64,000 bases of DNA from Amycolatopsis lexingtonensis (GCF_014873755.1 NZ_JADBEG010000001.1:4404501-4468500), one strand, 5' to 3'. Shown: positions 40,424 to 51,316, counted from the first letter of the stretch. Notes: generated from the letters alone by a model not told the origin. Program-made: numbers and translations.

Positions 40424-41281
40424 TCAGTCGATCGGCAGCGGCAGCAGATTTCCGGTCGCTTCGCGCAGCGCGTCCCGCATCGCCGCGCGCGGGGCCGGGC
40501 GGCCGGTGAAGTGCTCGGACTGGCCGAACGCCTGGTGCAGCAGCATGTCCAGGCCCGTCGCGAGGCGGCCGCCCCGCGCCGCGACCGCTTCGGCGAGCGG
40601 GGTCGGCCACGGGTGGTAGATGACGTCGAGGACGTGCCCGATCGCCGCCAGTTCCGCCGCGTGCGGGGCCACCGCCGGCGGCGGGACCGTGTTCACCAGG
40701 ACCGCCGAGGACGCCAGCGACGCGAAATCCGTGTCGGACCAGCGAAGGACGTCGACGTCGAGCGCGGCGCGCTTGGCCGCGTCGAGGGTTTCCGCCGCCC
40801 GGGCCGGTTCGCGCACCACCAGGCGCACCCGGCGGACGCCGAGGGCCGCGAGGCCGACGACCGCCGCCGCCGCGGTGCCGCCCGCGCCGAGGACCACCGC
40901 CGTGTCGCCCGGGGACGGCTCGTAGCCGCCCGCCGCGCGCAGGGCTCCGGTGACGCCTTCGACGTCCGTGCAGTCCGCGAGCCAGCCCTTCGGCGTCCGG
41001 ACCAGGGTGTTGGCCGCGCCGACCGCCGCCGCGCGCGGGGTCACCTCGGCCGCGTGGTCGAGGGCCGCGCGCTTGCCCGGCATGGTGACCGAAAGGCCCG
41101 CCCACTCCGGGCCGAGACCGTCGACGAACGCCGGGAGCTCCTCGGCGCTCGTCTCGATCCGCTCGTACGTCCAGCCGGTCAGGCCGAGCGCGGCGAACGC
41201 GGCGCCGTGCAGCACCGGGGACAGCGAGTGCGCCACCGGCTTGCCGAGCACGGCCGCCTTGCGGGGCTCAGATGACACCAC
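40424..41281 (-). CDS. aroE: Shikimate dehydrogenase
   Basis: It reduces 3-dehydroshikimate to shikimate with NADPH. The 285-residue protein has LGKPVAHSLSPVLHGAAF (shikimate-binding serines), the catalytic Lys in SVTMPGKRAALDHA, DCTDVEGV, and the NADP loop VVLGAGGTAAAAV. It starts at GTG 41281 (or the adjacent GTG 41278), overlapping mltG by 14 bases. Separation from the other aro genes but linkage to mltG-ruvX-alaS is the same in Mycobacterium. Confidence 0.93.
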   Translation of the reverse strand: MVSSEPRKAAVLGKPVAHSLSPVLHGAAFAALGLTGWTYERIETSAEELPAFVDGLGPEWAGLSVTMPGKRAALDHAAEVTPRAAAVGAANTLVRTPKGWLADCTDVEGVTGALRAAGGYEPSPGDTAVVLGAGGTAAAAVVGLAALGVRRVRLVVREPARAAETLDAAKRAALDVDVLRWSDTDFASLASSAVLVNTVPPPAVAPHAAELAAIGHVLDVIYHPWPTPLAEAVAARGGRLATGLDMLLHQAFGQSEHFTGRPAPRAAMRDALREATGNLLPLPID

Positions 41282-43532
41282 GATCCCTGGCCAGGTCGCG
41301 GTTCTTGTTGTGCTCGTCGTTGGTGACCGCGAAGCAGGACAGGCCGTTCTTCTCGCACTTGACGAAGTAGACCCAATCGCCCGCCGCCGGGTGCACCGCA
41401 GCCTGGATCGCGTCCGCGCTCGGCACCGAAATCGGCGTCGGCGGCAGCCCGTTGATCTTGTACGTGTTGTACGCGCCGGACTTCACGCGGTCGCCCTCGT
41501 TGGTCAGCAGCGTCGGCCGGTCCAGCACGTAGTTGACCGTCGAGTCCATCTGCAGCCGCATGTTGATCGCCAGCCGGTTGTAGATCACCCGCGAAAGCTT
41601 GCCGAAGTCGGCCTTGACCGCTTCGCGCTCGATGATCGACGCGATGATCAGCGTCTGGTACGGCGTCATGCCCGGACCGGTCGACTGCGGGCTCAGCCCG
41701 GCGTTCTGGATCGCCTCGGTCGAGCTCTTCACCAGCTGCCCGAGGATCTCCTGCGCGTTCGCCCCGGGCCGGACGTCGTAGAGGCCCGGCGCGATCAGGC
41801 CTTCCAGCCTGCGGTCCTTGCGGTCGGCCTTGTTCGCCGGCTCGATCGCCCAGTCCGGCACCCCGAGCGTCTTGAGGTCCGCGCCGTCCACGGCCTTGCG
41901 GAAGTCGTCGGCGGACACGCAGGTGCTCTTGCCGTCGAGCTGCGCGCACGACGCCTTCGCCAGCAGGCTGAACACGCCGGGCGTGACCTTGCCGTCGGGC
42001 TGGGTGATGTCGTCGAACTGCGTGTACGGCCGGATTTCCAGCTGGCCGACGCGCGAGGACGGTGTGGTGATCCGGTCGACCGCGCTGGCCCCGGACATGT
42101 GCGACTTCATCACGTAGAAGCCGTGCTGGATCCGGGCCAGCTTCGGGTTGTCCTCGCCGGCCTTCACGAACGCCTTGCCGCTGGCGACGATGCCCGCCGT
42201 GGCGAGCTTCGCGCCGATCGCCGACGTCGAGTCGCCGTCGTCGACCTGGAACAGCACGTCCCCGTCGCCGGCGCCGTCGAAGTCCTCGTAGCCGAAGAAC
42301 TTGGTGAAGCCGTAGTAGGCGCCGCCGGCGAGCAGGGCGATCACCGCGATCGCGGCGACCCAGCCCAGGAAGCGCTTGCCCTTCTTCTTGCGGGGCTTCG
42401 CCGGCTCGTCCTCGTAGTCGTCGTACTCCTCGTCGTACGCGGCCTCGTCGTCGTAGTCGTCTTCGTACTCGTCGTAGTCCGCGTACTCGTCGTCCTCGGC
42501 GAAGAACTCGTCGGGTTCCTCGTGGGCCGGCTCGGCCGGCGCCTGCGCGGGGATGATGTCCGTGGGCGGGTCGTCGCGCACCGGCGGGGGCGGCGGACGG
42601 CGGCGCCGCGGCGGTTCGGCACCGGGTTCGGGCACGCCGACAGGACGGTCACCCGGCTGGCGGGGCCGCCGCGGGGCCTCGGGAGCCGCGAGCCGGGGAT
42701 CGAACTCGGCCTCGGGATCGAGGGCCGCGCGGCGGCGGCGTGACTCGTCGTCGGGCTCGGCGGCCCGGCGGCGGCGCCGCGGGGGCTCGTCTTGGGGTCC
42801 GCCGTGCAAGTGGGCGATCTGCGCTTCGGCGCCCTCGTCGACGGGGCCGCCGCGCATCCGGGCAGCCTGCGCTTCGGCGGCCTCTTCCAGGTCGAGCATC
42901 GCCTGGTGCCGGCGCGCGGCCTCGGCTTCGGCCAGCTCTTCCGGAGTGGGCCGGCGACGGCGCCCCTCGTCCACCTCCGGATCCGGCATCGCCTGGCGGC
43001 GACGCGCGGCCTCGGCTTCGACCAGTTCCTCGGGACTGGGCCGGCGGCGGCGCGCGGCTTCGGCCTCGGCCAGTTCCTCCGGGCTCGGCCGACGACGGCG
43101 CGGCGGCGCCGCCTCGTCCGGTGCGGGACGGCGGCGCCGGGGCTCGGCGGGGTCCGGGGCGGCGCGACGACGGCGCGGGGCGGGGCCGTCGGCACCGGCG
43201 TCGAGGCCGTAGCGGGCGCGGGCCGGACCGGCGCGCTCGGCGTCACGGGGGTCGAAGTCCGCTTCGGCCGGCGGCAGCGGGGCCGGCGGCTCCAAGCGGC
43301 GACGGCGGCCGGACGGCGGGGCGTCGGGACCCGGCTCGGCGGAACGGCCGCGGCGGGAAGGCTGGGGCAGGTCGTACTCGCCGCTGTGCCGTGAGGCCTG
43401 CGGCAGTTCCTGGTACCCGCTCGCCCGCGGGTCGTCGCGGCGTGGTGCGGGACGGGACGGCGGCGGGGTGGCCGGTCCCGGCTCGCGCAGTCGCCTGCGT
43501 CCGCGGGGCAGCTCGGGGTGCTGCTCGTTCAT
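41268..43532 (-). CDS. mltG: Endolytic murein transglycosylase MltG with long disordered N-terminus
   Basis: MltG cuts nascent peptidoglycan strands at the membrane. In this 754-residue protein the C-terminal ~340 residues are the standard enzyme: one transmembrane helix (about 387-410), a LysM-like subdomain, and the catalytic domain with [14 protein letters not shown] (catalytic Glu) and [13 protein letters not shown]. The first ~385 residues are cytoplasmic and low in complexity: Arg/Pro/Glu repeats of the type [16 protein letters not shown], then an acidic Asp/Glu/Tyr run and a KPRKKKGKR patch before the membrane. It overlaps ruvX and aroE. Confidence 0.92.
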   Translation of the reverse strand: MNEQHPELPRGRRRLREPGPATPPPSRPAPRRDDPRASGYQELPQASRHSGEYDLPQPSRRGRSAEPGPDAPPSGRRRRLEPPAPLPPAEADFDPRDAERAGPARARYGLDAGADGPAPRRRRAAPDPAEPRRRRPAPDEAAPPRRRRPSPEELAEAEAARRRRPSPEELVEAEAARRRQAMPDPEVDEGRRRRPTPEELAEAEAARRHQAMLDLEEAAEAQAARMRGGPVDEGAEAQIAHLHGGPQDEPPRRRRRAAEPDDESRRRRAALDPEAEFDPRLAAPEAPRRPRQPGDRPVGVPEPGAEPPRRRRPPPPPVRDDPPTDIIPAQAPAEPAHEEPDEFFAEDDEYADYDEYEDDYDDEAAYDEEYDDYEDEPAKPRKKKGKRFLGWVAAIAVIALLAGGAYYGFTKFFGYEDFDGAGDGDVLFQVDDGDSTSAIGAKLATAGIVASGKAFVKAGEDNPKLARIQHGFYVMKSHMSGASAVDRITTPSSRVGQLEIRPYTQFDDITQPDGKVTPGVFSLLAKASCAQLDGKSTCVSADDFRKAVDGADLKTLGVPDWAIEPANKADRKDRRLEGLIAPGLYDVRPGANAQEILGQLVKSSTEAIQNAGLSPQSTGPGMTPYQTLIIASIIEREAVKADFGKLSRVIYNRLAINMRLQMDSTVNYVLDRPTLLTNEGDRVKSGAYNTYKINGLPPTPISVPSADAIQAAVHPAAGDWVYFVKCEKNGLSCFAVTNDEHNKNRDLARDRGVI

Positions 43533-44092
43533 CGGTCTCCCTCCCGGGCGCGGTGCGCAGCGGCGGCGTCGATCCAGGCCTGCAGGATCTCGACGGCGGC
43601 GGCCTGGTCGACCACCGCACGCTGCTTGCGGCCTTTGACCCCGCGCTGGGAGAGGATGCGGGATGCGGTGACCGTGGTCAGCCGCTCGTCGCCCAGCCGG
43701 ACCGGCACGGGCGTGATCCGCCCGGCCAGGCGTTCAGCGTACGCGATCGCCAGCTCGGCCGCCGGACCCTGCCGGTTGGCGAGCGTTCTCGGCAGGCCCA
43801 CGATCACCTCGACCACCTCGTGTTCGGTGACGAGGTCGGCCAGCCGGTCCAGATCACTGTCGTCGGTCGCATCGCGGGAGAGGGTAACCAATGGCGAAGC
43901 GAGCAGGGGGGCCGGATCGCTGAGCGCCACTCCGACCCGGACGGATCCGACATCCACCCCGAGCCGACGGCCGCGCCCCGGATCGTCCTTGCCTGGCCGA
44001 TCCGGGCCGCGGTTTCCGCGGTTAACCAATGCCGGCGATCGCCGCGCGGAGGGCGGTGACCCCCTCGGCCGCACCGGCCGGGTTCGTGCCAC
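43529..44092 (-). CDS. ruvX: Holliday junction resolvase-like protein YqgF/RuvX
   Basis: It is an RNase H-fold protein proposed to process 16S pre-rRNA ends or resolve junctions. The core has [31 protein letters not shown] and [14 protein letters not shown]. The GTG start at 44092 overlaps alaS by 71 bases and adds an Arg/Pro-rich leader; a TTG at 44029 with an 8-base overlap is an alternative. Neither has a clear ribosome site. It overlaps mltG by 4 bases. Confidence 0.88.
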   Translation of the reverse strand: MARTRPVRPRGSPPSARRSPALVNRGNRGPDRPGKDDPGRGRRLGVDVGSVRVGVALSDPAPLLASPLVTLSRDATDDSDLDRLADLVTEHEVVEVIVGLPRTLANRQGPAAELAIAYAERLAGRITPVPVRLGDERLTTVTASRILSQRGVKGRKQRAVVDQAAAVEILQAWIDAAAAHRAREGDR

Positions 44093-46682
44093 CGCCCTGG
44101 GCCATGTCGGGCTTGCCGCCGCCCCGGCCGCCGATCTTCTCGGCGAACGACGGGACCAGCTTGCCCGCGGCGATGCCCTTGTCCTGGGCCGCCTTGGTCG
44201 TCGCGACGACGAAGCTCAGCTTCTCGCCGGCCGGCGAGAAGAGCGCCACCACGCCGGGCCGCGTACCGAGCCGCCCGCGGATGTCCGACGCGAGCGCGCG
44301 CAGGCCGTTGCCGTCGACGTCCGGGACGACCTCGGCGACGACGGTGACGCCGCCGATCTCCTGTGCCTTGTCGACCAGCGCGCCCGCCGAGCCCAGCACC
44401 TGCTGGGTCTTCAGCTGCGCGATCTCCTTCTCGGCGTTCTTCAGCCGGGTCAGGACGTCGTCGATGCGGCCCGGCAGCTGGTCCGACGGCACCTTGAAGG
44501 TGTTCGCCAGCTGCGAGACCAGCAGCTGCTCCTTGCGGACGTACTTCAGCGCGTCGGTGCCGACCAGCGCCTCGACGCGGTGCACGCCGGAGCCGATGGA
44601 GGCGTCGGAGACCAGCTTGACCAGGCCGAGCTGGCCGATCCGGTCGACGTGCGTGCCACCGCAGAGCTCGCGGGAGTAGTCGCCCATGTCGACCACGCGG
44701 ACGTCGTTGCCGTACTTCTCGCCGAACAGCGCGACCGCGCCCAGCTCGAGGGCCTTGTCCTTGGTCGTGGTGTAGCTCTGCACCTCGACGTTGGTCTGCA
44801 GGTAGTCGTTGACCTCCTGCTCGACCTCGGTCAGCACGTCCGCCGACACCGAGCCCGGGGTGGTGAAGTCGAACCGCATCCGGCCCGGCGAGTTCAGCGA
44901 ACCCGCCTGCGCCGCGCGCTTGCCGTACGCGCCGCGCACGGCCGCGTGCACCAGGTGCGTCGCGGAGTGCGAGCGCTCGATCGAGAGGCGGCGGTGCGCG
45001 TCGACCGAGCCGGTGACCTTCGAGTCGAGGCCGACCTCGCCGTCGACCACCTCGACGCGGTGCACGAACAGCCCCGGGACGATCTTCTGGACGTCCAGGA
45101 CCTTCAGTTCGACGCCGTCGCCGAGCAGGACGCCGGTGTCGGCGACCTGGCCGCCGCTCTCGGCGTAGAACGGCGTGCGGTCGAGGACCAGCTCCGCCTT
45201 CTTGCCCGCGGAGACGCTGCGGACCGGCTGGCCGTCTTCGAGCAGCGCGACGACCTTCGCCTCGGCCTGCAGGTCGGTGTAGCCGAGGAACTCGGTCTCG
45301 CCGTGCTGCTCCAGGACCTTGCGGTACTCCGAGAGGTCGCCGTGGCCGGTCTTGCGAGCCGCCGCGTCCGCCTTCGCGCGGGTCCGCTGCTCGTTCATGA
45401 GCGTGCGGAAGCCGTCCTCGTCGACGGTCAGGCCCTGCTCGGCCGCCATCTCGAGGGTCAGGTCGATCGGGAAGCCGTAGGTGTCGTGCAGCTGGAAGGC
45501 CTTGTCGCCGGCCAGCACGTCGCCGCCGCCGCGCTTGGTCTCCTCGGCCGCGAGGTCGAAGATGCGCGAGCCGCTGGTCAGGGTCGAGAGGAAGGCCTCC
45601 TCCTCGATCCGGACGACCTCGTTGATCCGGTCGAAGCCGTCGACCAGCTCGGGGTAGGTCGGGCCCATGGTGTCGCGGACGACCGCCGCGAACGCCTGCA
45701 GCACCGGCTCGTGCACGCCCAGCAGGCGCGAGGAGCGGATGATGCGGCGCAGCAGGCGGCGCAGCACGTAGCCGCGGCCGTCGTTGCCCGGGGTGACGCC
45801 GTCGCCGATCAGCATGACGCCGGTGCGGGCGTGGTCGGCGATCACGCGGAAGCGGACGTCGTCGGCGTGGTTGCTGCCGTAGCGGCGGCCGGAGAACTCC
45901 TCCGCGCGGCCGATGACCGGGCGCACGAGGTCGGTCTCGTAGACGTTCTCGACGCCCTGCAGGATCGTCGCGACGCGCTCGACGCCCATACCGGTGTCGA
46001 TGTTCTTCTTCGGCAGCTCGCCGATCGGCTTGTGCCCGAGCTTGGGGCTCAGCTCGCCGCGGACGTCCTGCATGAAGACGAGGTTCCAGATCTCGATGTA
46101 GCGGTCCTCGTCCGCGACCGGGCCGCCCTCGCGGCCGTACGCCGGGCCGCGGTCGTAGTAGATCTCGGAGCACGGGCCGCCGGGACCGGGCACGCCCATG
46201 TCCCAGTAGTTGTCCTTGCCGTCGCGCGCCTGGATCCGCTCGCCGGGCAGGCCGGTGAGCTTGCGCCACAGGCCCGCGGCCTCGGAGTCGTCCTCGTAGA
46301 CCGTCGCCCAGATGCGGTTCGGGTCGAGGCCGTAGCCGCCTTCGCTCTGGGGCTTGGTGATCAGCTCCCAGGCGTTCTCGATGGCGCCTTCCTTGAAGTA
46401 GTCGCCGAAGGAGAAGTTGCCGGCCATCTGGAAGAACGTGTTGTGCCGGGTGGTCTTGCCGACCTCGTCGATGTCCGGCGTGCGCACGCACTTCTGCACG
46501 GAGGTCGCGCGCGGGTACGGCGGCGGCGCCTCACCGAGGAAGTACGGCTTGAACTGGACCATGCCGGCGTTGACGAACAGCAGGTTCGGGTCGTCGAGGA
46601 TCAGCGGCGCGCTGGGCACGCGCGTGTGGCCCTTGGCCTCGAAATGGCGCAGGAAGCGATCGGTGATTTCGTGTGTGTCCAC
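44022..46682 (-). CDS. alaS: Alanyl-tRNA synthetase
   Basis: The 886-residue enzyme charges tRNA-Ala and hydrolyses mischarged Ser/Gly. It shows the class II core ([35 protein letters not shown]), the editing-domain zinc motif [10 protein letters not shown] and [10 protein letters not shown], and the C-terminal DHHA1-like domain ([15 protein letters not shown]). Length and order are normal. It lies 73 bases after the DUF6167 gene. Confidence 0.97.
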   Translation of the reverse strand: MDTHEITDRFLRHFEAKGHTRVPSAPLILDDPNLLFVNAGMVQFKPYFLGEAPPPYPRATSVQKCVRTPDIDEVGKTTRHNTFFQMAGNFSFGDYFKEGAIENAWELITKPQSEGGYGLDPNRIWATVYEDDSEAAGLWRKLTGLPGERIQARDGKDNYWDMGVPGPGGPCSEIYYDRGPAYGREGGPVADEDRYIEIWNLVFMQDVRGELSPKLGHKPIGELPKKNIDTGMGVERVATILQGVENVYETDLVRPVIGRAEEFSGRRYGSNHADDVRFRVIADHARTGVMLIGDGVTPGNDGRGYVLRRLLRRIIRSSRLLGVHEPVLQAFAAVVRDTMGPTYPELVDGFDRINEVVRIEEEAFLSTLTSGSRIFDLAAEETKRGGGDVLAGDKAFQLHDTYGFPIDLTLEMAAEQGLTVDEDGFRTLMNEQRTRAKADAAARKTGHGDLSEYRKVLEQHGETEFLGYTDLQAEAKVVALLEDGQPVRSVSAGKKAELVLDRTPFYAESGGQVADTGVLLGDGVELKVLDVQKIVPGLFVHRVEVVDGEVGLDSKVTGSVDAHRRLSIERSHSATHLVHAAVRGAYGKRAAQAGSLNSPGRMRFDFTTPGSVSADVLTEVEQEVNDYLQTNVEVQSYTTTKDKALELGAVALFGEKYGNDVRVVDMGDYSRELCGGTHVDRIGQLGLVKLVSDASIGSGVHRVEALVGTDALKYVRKEQLLVSQLANTFKVPSDQLPGRIDDVLTRLKNAEKEIAQLKTQQVLGSAGALVDKAQEIGGVTVVAEVVPDVDGNGLRALASDIRGRLGTRPGVVALFSPAGEKLSFVVATTKAAQDKGIAAGKLVPSFAEKIGGRGGGKPDMAQGGGTNPAGAAEGVTALRAAIAGIG

Positions 46683-46755
46683 GGGTCAGTCCTTGTGCTG
46701 GTGGCGACGAACGGGGTCGGACGGCGGCGGCGGAAGGGTTCCGGGCAGGCCCGGA

Positions 46756-47061
46756 TCAGCCTTCCGCCCGGCGAGCTCGCCGGACCGGGCGCCGCGCGGC
46801 GGCCGCGTGCCGTCCTTCGGCGCGGGGCGCCGAGACGCCCGTCCGCTCCTCGACCATGTCGTGCAACTCCTGCTCCCGCTCGTTCATGCCCGCGCGCACT
46901 TCGGCGCCGAACGAACCGACGGCGCCGGCCAGCTCGCGCACGGCGTCCCCCAGGTTCGATGCTAACCCCGCGGGAGTGGCCTGACGAGCCGTTTCGGCGG
47001 CCTTGCGGGAGAGCACCACGCCGGTGACCACGCCGACGCCGAGCCAGAACAGCCGCTTCAC
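46756..47061 (-). CDS. Conserved actinobacterial protein, DUF6167-like
   Basis: The 101-residue protein has one N-terminal membrane helix (RLFWLGVGVVTGVVLSRKA) followed by an amphipathic, Arg-rich tail (residues 60-101). Homologues occupy the same place between DUF948 and alaS in Streptomyces. No function is known. The start overlaps the DUF948 stop by 4 bases. Confidence 0.75.
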   Translation of the reverse strand: MKRLFWLGVGVVTGVVLSRKAAETARQATPAGLASNLGDAVRELAGAVGSFGAEVRAGMNEREQELHDMVEERTGVSAPRAEGRHAAAARRPVRRARRAEG

Positions 47062-47444
47062 TTCGCGGCCTTCTTCGCGGCCTTCAGCGCGTTCTTCTTC
47101 TTGCGCGCGCGGATCGCCTTGGACAGGCCGTAGGACAGCGCCGCGGTCTTGACGAGCGGGCCACCCAGCGTCGCGGTGAACACCGACGTCAGCGCGGAGA
47201 CGTTGCCGGTGACGGCCTGCGCGTTCGACGTGATCCCGTCCACCCGCTCGAGCTGGGTGTTCACGTGCGTGATCGTCTGGTTCGCGCCGATCAGCAGCGG
47301 GTCGGTGTTGCTGTTGGTGCGCTCGATCGCCTCGGTGGCCGCGTCCAGCGTCTTGCCGAGCTTGATCAGCGGGATCGCCAGCAGGACGACCAGCACCACG
47401 AATGCTCCTGCGGCGATCAACGCGGCGATCTGCCCTGCCGACAC
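47058..47444 (-). CDS. DUF948 domain membrane-anchored protein
   Basis: The 128-residue protein has an N-terminal transmembrane helix (residues ~7-27), a helical DUF948 region (IKLGKTLDAATEAIERTNSNTDPLL), and a Lys/Ala-rich C-terminal tail that may contact nucleic acid or acidic partners. DUF948 proteins are common near alaS in actinobacteria, with no defined activity. It overlaps the DUF6167 gene by 4 bases. Confidence 0.8.
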   Translation of the reverse strand: MSAGQIAALIAAGAFVVLVVLLAIPLIKLGKTLDAATEAIERTNSNTDPLLIGANQTITHVNTQLERVDGITSNAQAVTGNVSALTSVFTATLGGPLVKTAALSYGLSKAIRARKKKNALKAAKKAAK

Positions 47445-47573
47445 GGGCCCTCCTCGGATAAGCGGTCTTGGGTGCTGGTGAGGTTACCGCCTGGCCGGGT
47501 TCCCGACCGTGTCACCCCGCGCGGGCCGGAAAACGCCTCGCCCCGGTGCTCGCGGGAGCGGTACACCTGGGCG

Positions 47574-48461
47574 ATGGGACACGACGAAGGACCCGTTTCG
47601 TTCAGAGTCCTTTCCGGGCCGGGCGGGGCGGCGGCCGACGTGCTGGCCGCGTTGCCCGGCGCCGACCTGACCACGGTCCAGCTGGAGATCGCCCGCCGCC
47701 GGGCGGCTCGCCTGGCCGGGCCCGACGTGCTGCGCCGGCACCGGGACGACCGGTTCGTGGCCCCGAGCCCGCTGCCGTCCGGGCTCCTGCGGCGGGTCGA
47801 GGACACGCTGCTCGTGGCGGCGTCGTCGTTCGAGCTGGTGACGCTTTCGCCGCTGACGCCGCTGGGGACGCACTCGGCGGTGACCGGCCTGGCCCAGCAC
47901 CGGGTGGTCCCGACCGGCCGCGGCACCGAGGTGGCCGCCGACCCCACAGCGGGCCTGGCCCTGGAGGCGGCGGTCCGGCGCGCTTCGGCGTCCGTGGTCC
48001 GCCTGGCGACGGTGCAGCGGGTGGTCCGCGCCCAGCAGGTCGCCGCGGGGCTGTTCGCGCACTTTTCACTGTTCGGCGCGGTGACGGCGGGCCGCGACAC
48101 CGGCAACCTGGGCTTCGAGCGGGAGCACGCCGCCGAGCACGCCCGGCTGATGGCCGCGGGGTGCCGGGCGCTCGGCGCGACGAAGGTTTCGCTCGGGGTC
48201 ACGGTGCTGGATCCGCGGTTCGAGGGCCTGCTCGACGGCGCCGGGGTGCCGGTCCACCCGTTCCCGGACCGCGAGGGCGGCCGTGGCGGCTACTACGAAG
48301 GCCTCTGTTTCAAGGTGTACGCGGCCTTCGGCGGCGAACTCGCCGAAGTCGGCGACGGCGGCTTCACGCCGTGGACGCGGCGGTTGCTGGGGAACGCGAA
48401 GGAACGGCTGATGACGAGCGGCCTGGGTGTGGACCGCCTGGCGACGCTCCTCCCGGCCTGA
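47574..48461 (+). CDS. HisZ/histidyl-tRNA-synthetase-like protein of unknown role
   Basis: The 295-residue protein is not a standard enzyme. Its FELVTLSPLTPLGTHSAVTG, TEVAADPTAGLALEAA and C-terminal YYEGLCFKVYA and SGLGVDRLA segments recall the class II aminoacyl-tRNA synthetase core as found in HisS and the HisZ regulatory subunit. Canonical motif 2 and histidine-site residues are not clear, so tRNA charging is unlikely. I place the start at ATG 47574; no strong ribosome site is visible. No his genes are nearby. Confidence 0.55.
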   Translation: MGHDEGPVSFRVLSGPGGAAADVLAALPGADLTTVQLEIARRRAARLAGPDVLRRHRDDRFVAPSPLPSGLLRRVEDTLLVAASSFELVTLSPLTPLGTHSAVTGLAQHRVVPTGRGTEVAADPTAGLALEAAVRRASASVVRLATVQRVVRAQQVAAGLFAHFSLFGAVTAGRDTGNLGFEREHAAEHARLMAAGCRALGATKVSLGVTVLDPRFEGLLDGAGVPVHPFPDREGGRGGYYEGLCFKVYAAFGGELAEVGDGGFTPWTRRLLGNAKERLMTSGLGVDRLATLLPA

Positions 48462-48462
48462 A

Positions 48463-48547
48463 GCGCCCCAATGTGGCGTTCGGTGCGTCCAGCGCACCCA
48501 ATGTGGCGTTCGGTGCGTCAGACGCAACCAACGCCACATTGGGGCGC
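48463..48547. repeat. 85-bp intergenic palindromic element, copy 2
   Basis: The element begins one base after the HisZ-like stop and lies between two convergent genes. It starts GCGCCCCAATGTGG and ends CCACATTGGGGCGC. It is the exact reverse complement, over all 85 bases, of the element at 20127-20211. Confidence 0.92.
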
Positions 48548-48559
48548 TTGGGGCCGGGG

Positions 48560-49405
48560 TCAAGCTTCCTTCAGGACCGCGCGGTAGAGCGCCGCCATGT
48601 CCTCGTCGCCGTGGCCCGCTTCGACCGCCGCCTCGAGGTGGGACAGCACCGCGCGAGCGCCCGCCAGGTCGACGTCGTCGCCCGCGGCCGCCACGACCAG
48701 GCGTGCGTCCTTCGCCGCCAGCCCAGCCGGGAACGACGGCGGGTACTCGCCCGACAGCATCGCGCCGCCCTTGACGTGCGCGTAGCCGACGTCGAGGCCG
48801 CCGCCCGAGATCGTCTCCAGGAACAGCGCGGGGTCGAGGCCCAGCGCCTTGGCCAGGCCGAGGCTCTCGGCGGTCGCGTTGGTCAGCGCGAGCACCCAGG
48901 CGTTCACCACCAGCTTCAGGCGGCTGCCGCCGCCCGCGGGCCCGAGCCACTGCGTCTTGATGCCGACCGCGTCGAACACCGGGGTGGCCTTGGGCCGGGC
49001 TTCCTCCGGACCGGACGCCAGGACCTGCAGCTGCGCCTGCTCGGCGGGCTGCCGGGTGCCGAGCACGGGGGCGTCGACGAACACGACGCCGGCCTTCTCG
49101 GCGGCCGCGGCGAGCCGGTCGGTCCAGTCGAGGCCGACCGTGCTCATCTGCAGCCACAACGTCCCCGAAGCGGGCGAAGCGGCTTCGAACGCTTCGGCCA
49201 CCGCGGGCCCGTCGGCGAGCATCGTCACGAGGATGTCCGCGCCCTCCGCGGCCTCAGCCGCCGAGTCGGCGATCGTGGCGACGTCGGCGAGGGGCTCGGC
49301 CTTGGCCCGCGTCCGGTTCCAGACCCGGACGTCGAGGCCCGCCTTGGCGATGTTGGCCGCCATCGGGGCGCCCATGATCCCGGTTCCCAGGAAAGCGACA
49401 GTCAT
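48560..49405 (-). CDS. NAD(P)-dependent oxidoreductase, 3-hydroxyisobutyrate dehydrogenase family
   Basis: The 281-residue enzyme has a Rossmann start (VAFLGTGIMGAPMAANIAKAG), the substrate segment VDAPVLGTRQPAEQAQL, and the catalytic lysine region LKLVVNAWVLALTNATAE, typical of the beta-hydroxyacid dehydrogenase family (3-hydroxyisobutyrate, tartronate semialdehyde, 6-phosphogluconate-like). The catalytic Lys sits in RLKLVVN rather than the usual G-x-x-x-K-x-x-N spacing read by eye. Substrate is unknown. It lies 26 bases downstream of a small VOC gene. Confidence 0.85.
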   Translation of the reverse strand: MTVAFLGTGIMGAPMAANIAKAGLDVRVWNRTRAKAEPLADVATIADSAAEAAEGADILVTMLADGPAVAEAFEAASPASGTLWLQMSTVGLDWTDRLAAAAEKAGVVFVDAPVLGTRQPAEQAQLQVLASGPEEARPKATPVFDAVGIKTQWLGPAGGGSRLKLVVNAWVLALTNATAESLGLAKALGLDPALFLETISGGGLDVGYAHVKGGAMLSGEYPPSFPAGLAAKDARLVVAAAGDDVDLAGARAVLSHLEAAVEAGHGDEDMAALYRAVLKEA

Positions 49406-49431
49406 GCCTTCATCGTGCCCAGCGGGCGCGC

Positions 49432-49809
49432 TCAGTAATCACCGAGGAGGCAGAACGGGTGGCCCGCCGGGTCGGCGTAGACGCGCCAGCCGCGGCCGCC
49501 GAGGTCGGGGTCGAGCAGCCGGCCGCCGTTCGCCAGGACGACGTGGTGGGACTCCCGGAAATCGTCCACCTCGAAGTCGAGGTGGAACTGCTGCGGGAAC
49601 GCCGGGTCCGGCCAGTGCGGCGGCTGGTGGTCCGGCGCCCGCTGGAAACCCAGGACCAGGGCGCCCACGTGCAGCGTCGACCAGTCCTCGTCGACGCGCC
49701 AGCGCGGGTCCGGCCGGTCCACCTCGCCGCCGAGCAGGGCCTGGTAGAAGCGGGCGAGCACGAGCGGTTCCGGACAATCCAGGACGATGCACTGCAGCGT
49801 CGCGGGCAC
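49432..49809 (-). CDS. VOC (glyoxalase-like) family protein
   Basis: The 125-residue protein forms two beta-alpha-beta-beta-beta units of the vicinal-oxygen-chelate superfamily (ATLQCIVLDCPEPLVLARFYQALLG, then HLDFEVDDF and DPAGHPFCLL). GTG 49809 has AGGAGG seven bases upstream. The DPAGHPFCLL ending is the common glyoxalase-like tail of uncharacterised actinobacterial proteins. It may share a transcript with the following dehydrogenase. Confidence 0.85.
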   Translation of the reverse strand: MPATLQCIVLDCPEPLVLARFYQALLGGEVDRPDPRWRVDEDWSTLHVGALVLGFQRAPDHQPPHWPDPAFPQQFHLDFEVDDFRESHHVVLANGGRLLDPDLGGRGWRVYADPAGHPFCLLGDY

Positions 49810-49939
49810 GGGTACGCCTCCTGCCGTCGCCGGGCCCGGTGCCGGGCCGCCTTGAAGGCCAGCAGCTTACGGAACCCGATGATCTTGACCGCCCCGGCCC
49901 GCGAAGGTGATCAGGCTCCCGAAGATCCTTCCGCCGCGG

Positions 49940-51316
49940 TCACTTCTCCCCGCGGATCGTCCGGCGCAGCTTGGGAACGCGCTCGGCGAGCGTCCGCTCC
50001 GCCCCGCGCTGGGTCGGCTCGTAGTAGTCGCGGCCCACCAGCTCGTCCGGCGGGTATTGCTGCGCCAGCACGCCTTCCGGGACGCCGTGCGGGTAGCGGT
50101 ACCCCTGGGCGTTGCCGAGCTTCTTCGCGCCCGCGTAGTGCCCGTCGCGCAGCGGGGGCGGCACCGCGCCCGCCAGCCCCGCGCGGACGTCGGACAGCGC
50201 GGCGTCGATGCCCGTGATCACCGCGTTCGACTTCGGCGCGGTGGCCAGGTGGATCGTCGCCTGCGCCAGCGCGAGCCGGCCTTCCGGCATGCCGATGAAC
50301 TGGACGGCGTGCGAGGCCGCGACCGCGACCTGCAGGGCCGTCGGGTCGGCCATCCCGATGTCCTCGCTCGCGTGCACGACCAGGCGCCGGGCGAGGAACC
50401 GCGGGTCCTCCCCCGCCTCGATCATCCGGGCCAGGTAGTGCAGCGCCGCGTCGACGTCGGACCCGCGGATGGACTTGATGAACGCGCTGATCACGTCGTA
50501 GTGCTGGTCGCCGTCGCGGTCGTAGCGCACCGCCGCCTTGTCCACAGTGGACTCCACGATGGCGAGGTCGATCGCCTTCGCCTCGGTGGCCGAAGCCGCG
50601 TCCGCCGCCGCTTCGAGGGCGGTCAGCGCGCGGCGCGCGTCCCCGCCCGCGAGCCGGACGAGGTGGGCCCGCGCGTCCTCGCTCAGCGTCAGCTCGCCGC
50701 CGAGGCCGCGTTCGTCGGCCAGCGCGCGCTCCAGCAGCCGCGTGATGTCCTCGTCGGTCAGCGGGCGCAGCTGCAGCACCAGCGACCGCGACAGCAGCGG
50801 CGAGACGACCGAGAACGACGGGTTTTCGGTGGTCGCCGCGACCAGCAGCACGGTGCGGTCCTCGACCGCGCCGAGCAGCGCGTCCTGCTGGGTCTTGGAG
50901 AAGCGGTGCACCTCGTCGATGAACAGCACGGTGTTTTCGGCGTTGTACTGGCGCCGCCGCCGGGCCTCTTCGATGACCCCGCGGACCTCCTTGACGCCCG
51001 CCGAAAGCGCGGACATCGCGACGAACCGGCGGCCGGTGGCGATCGAGACGAGGTTGGCCAGAGTTGTCTTGCCGGTGCCGGGCGGGCCGTAGAGCAGCAC
51101 GGACGCCGGCGCGGCCCCTTCGACCAGGCGCCGCAGCGGGGCGCCTTCGCGCAGCAGGTGCTGCTGGCCGACGACCTCGTCGAGCGAGCGCGGCCGCATC
51201 CGGACCGCCAGCGGCGAGCTCGCCGGGTCCGCCTGCGGCTCGCCCGCGTTCGCCCCCGTCGGTTCCGGCGGGGGCGCCAGATCGGCGTTCACGGTGAAGA
51301 GCTCGTCCTGTGCCAC
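49940..51316 (-). CDS. rarA: Replication-associated recombination protein A (MgsA/RarA)
   Basis: This clamp-loader-like ATPase acts at stalled forks. The 458-residue protein has Walker [14 protein letters not shown], Walker [11 protein letters not shown], the sensor block [10 protein letters not shown], and the C-terminal tetramerisation domain ([20 protein letters not shown]). The start at GTG 51316 gives [12 protein letters not shown], the usual N-terminus; GTG 51340 is possible. It occupies the same broad region near alaS and aspS as in Mycobacterium. Confidence 0.95.
   Translation of the reverse strand: MAQDELFTVNADLAPPPEPTGANAGEPQADPASSPLAVRMRPRSLDEVVGQQHLLREGAPLRRLVEGAAPASVLLYGPPGTGKTTLANLVSIATGRRFVAMSALSAGVKEVRGVIEEARRRRQYNAENTVLFIDEVHRFSKTQQDALLGAVEDRTVLLVAATTENPSFSVVSPLLSRSLVLQLRPLTDEDITRLLERALADERGLGGELTLSEDARAHLVRLAGGDARRALTALEAAADAASATEAKAIDLAIVESTVDKAAVRYDRDGDQHYDVISAFIKSIRGSDVDAALHYLARMIEAGEDPRFLARRLVVHASEDIGMADPTALQVAVAASHAVQFIGMPEGRLALAQATIHLATAPKSNAVITGIDAALSDVRAGLAGAVPPPLRDGHYAGAKKLGNAQGYRYPHGVPEGVLAQQYPPDELVGRDYYEPTQRGAERTLAERVPKLRRTIRGEK

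Noticed and set aside
49810..49939. Possible remnant gene between the VOC gene and rarA
   Set aside because: The 130-base gap has only short frames without a ribosome site or recognisable motif.
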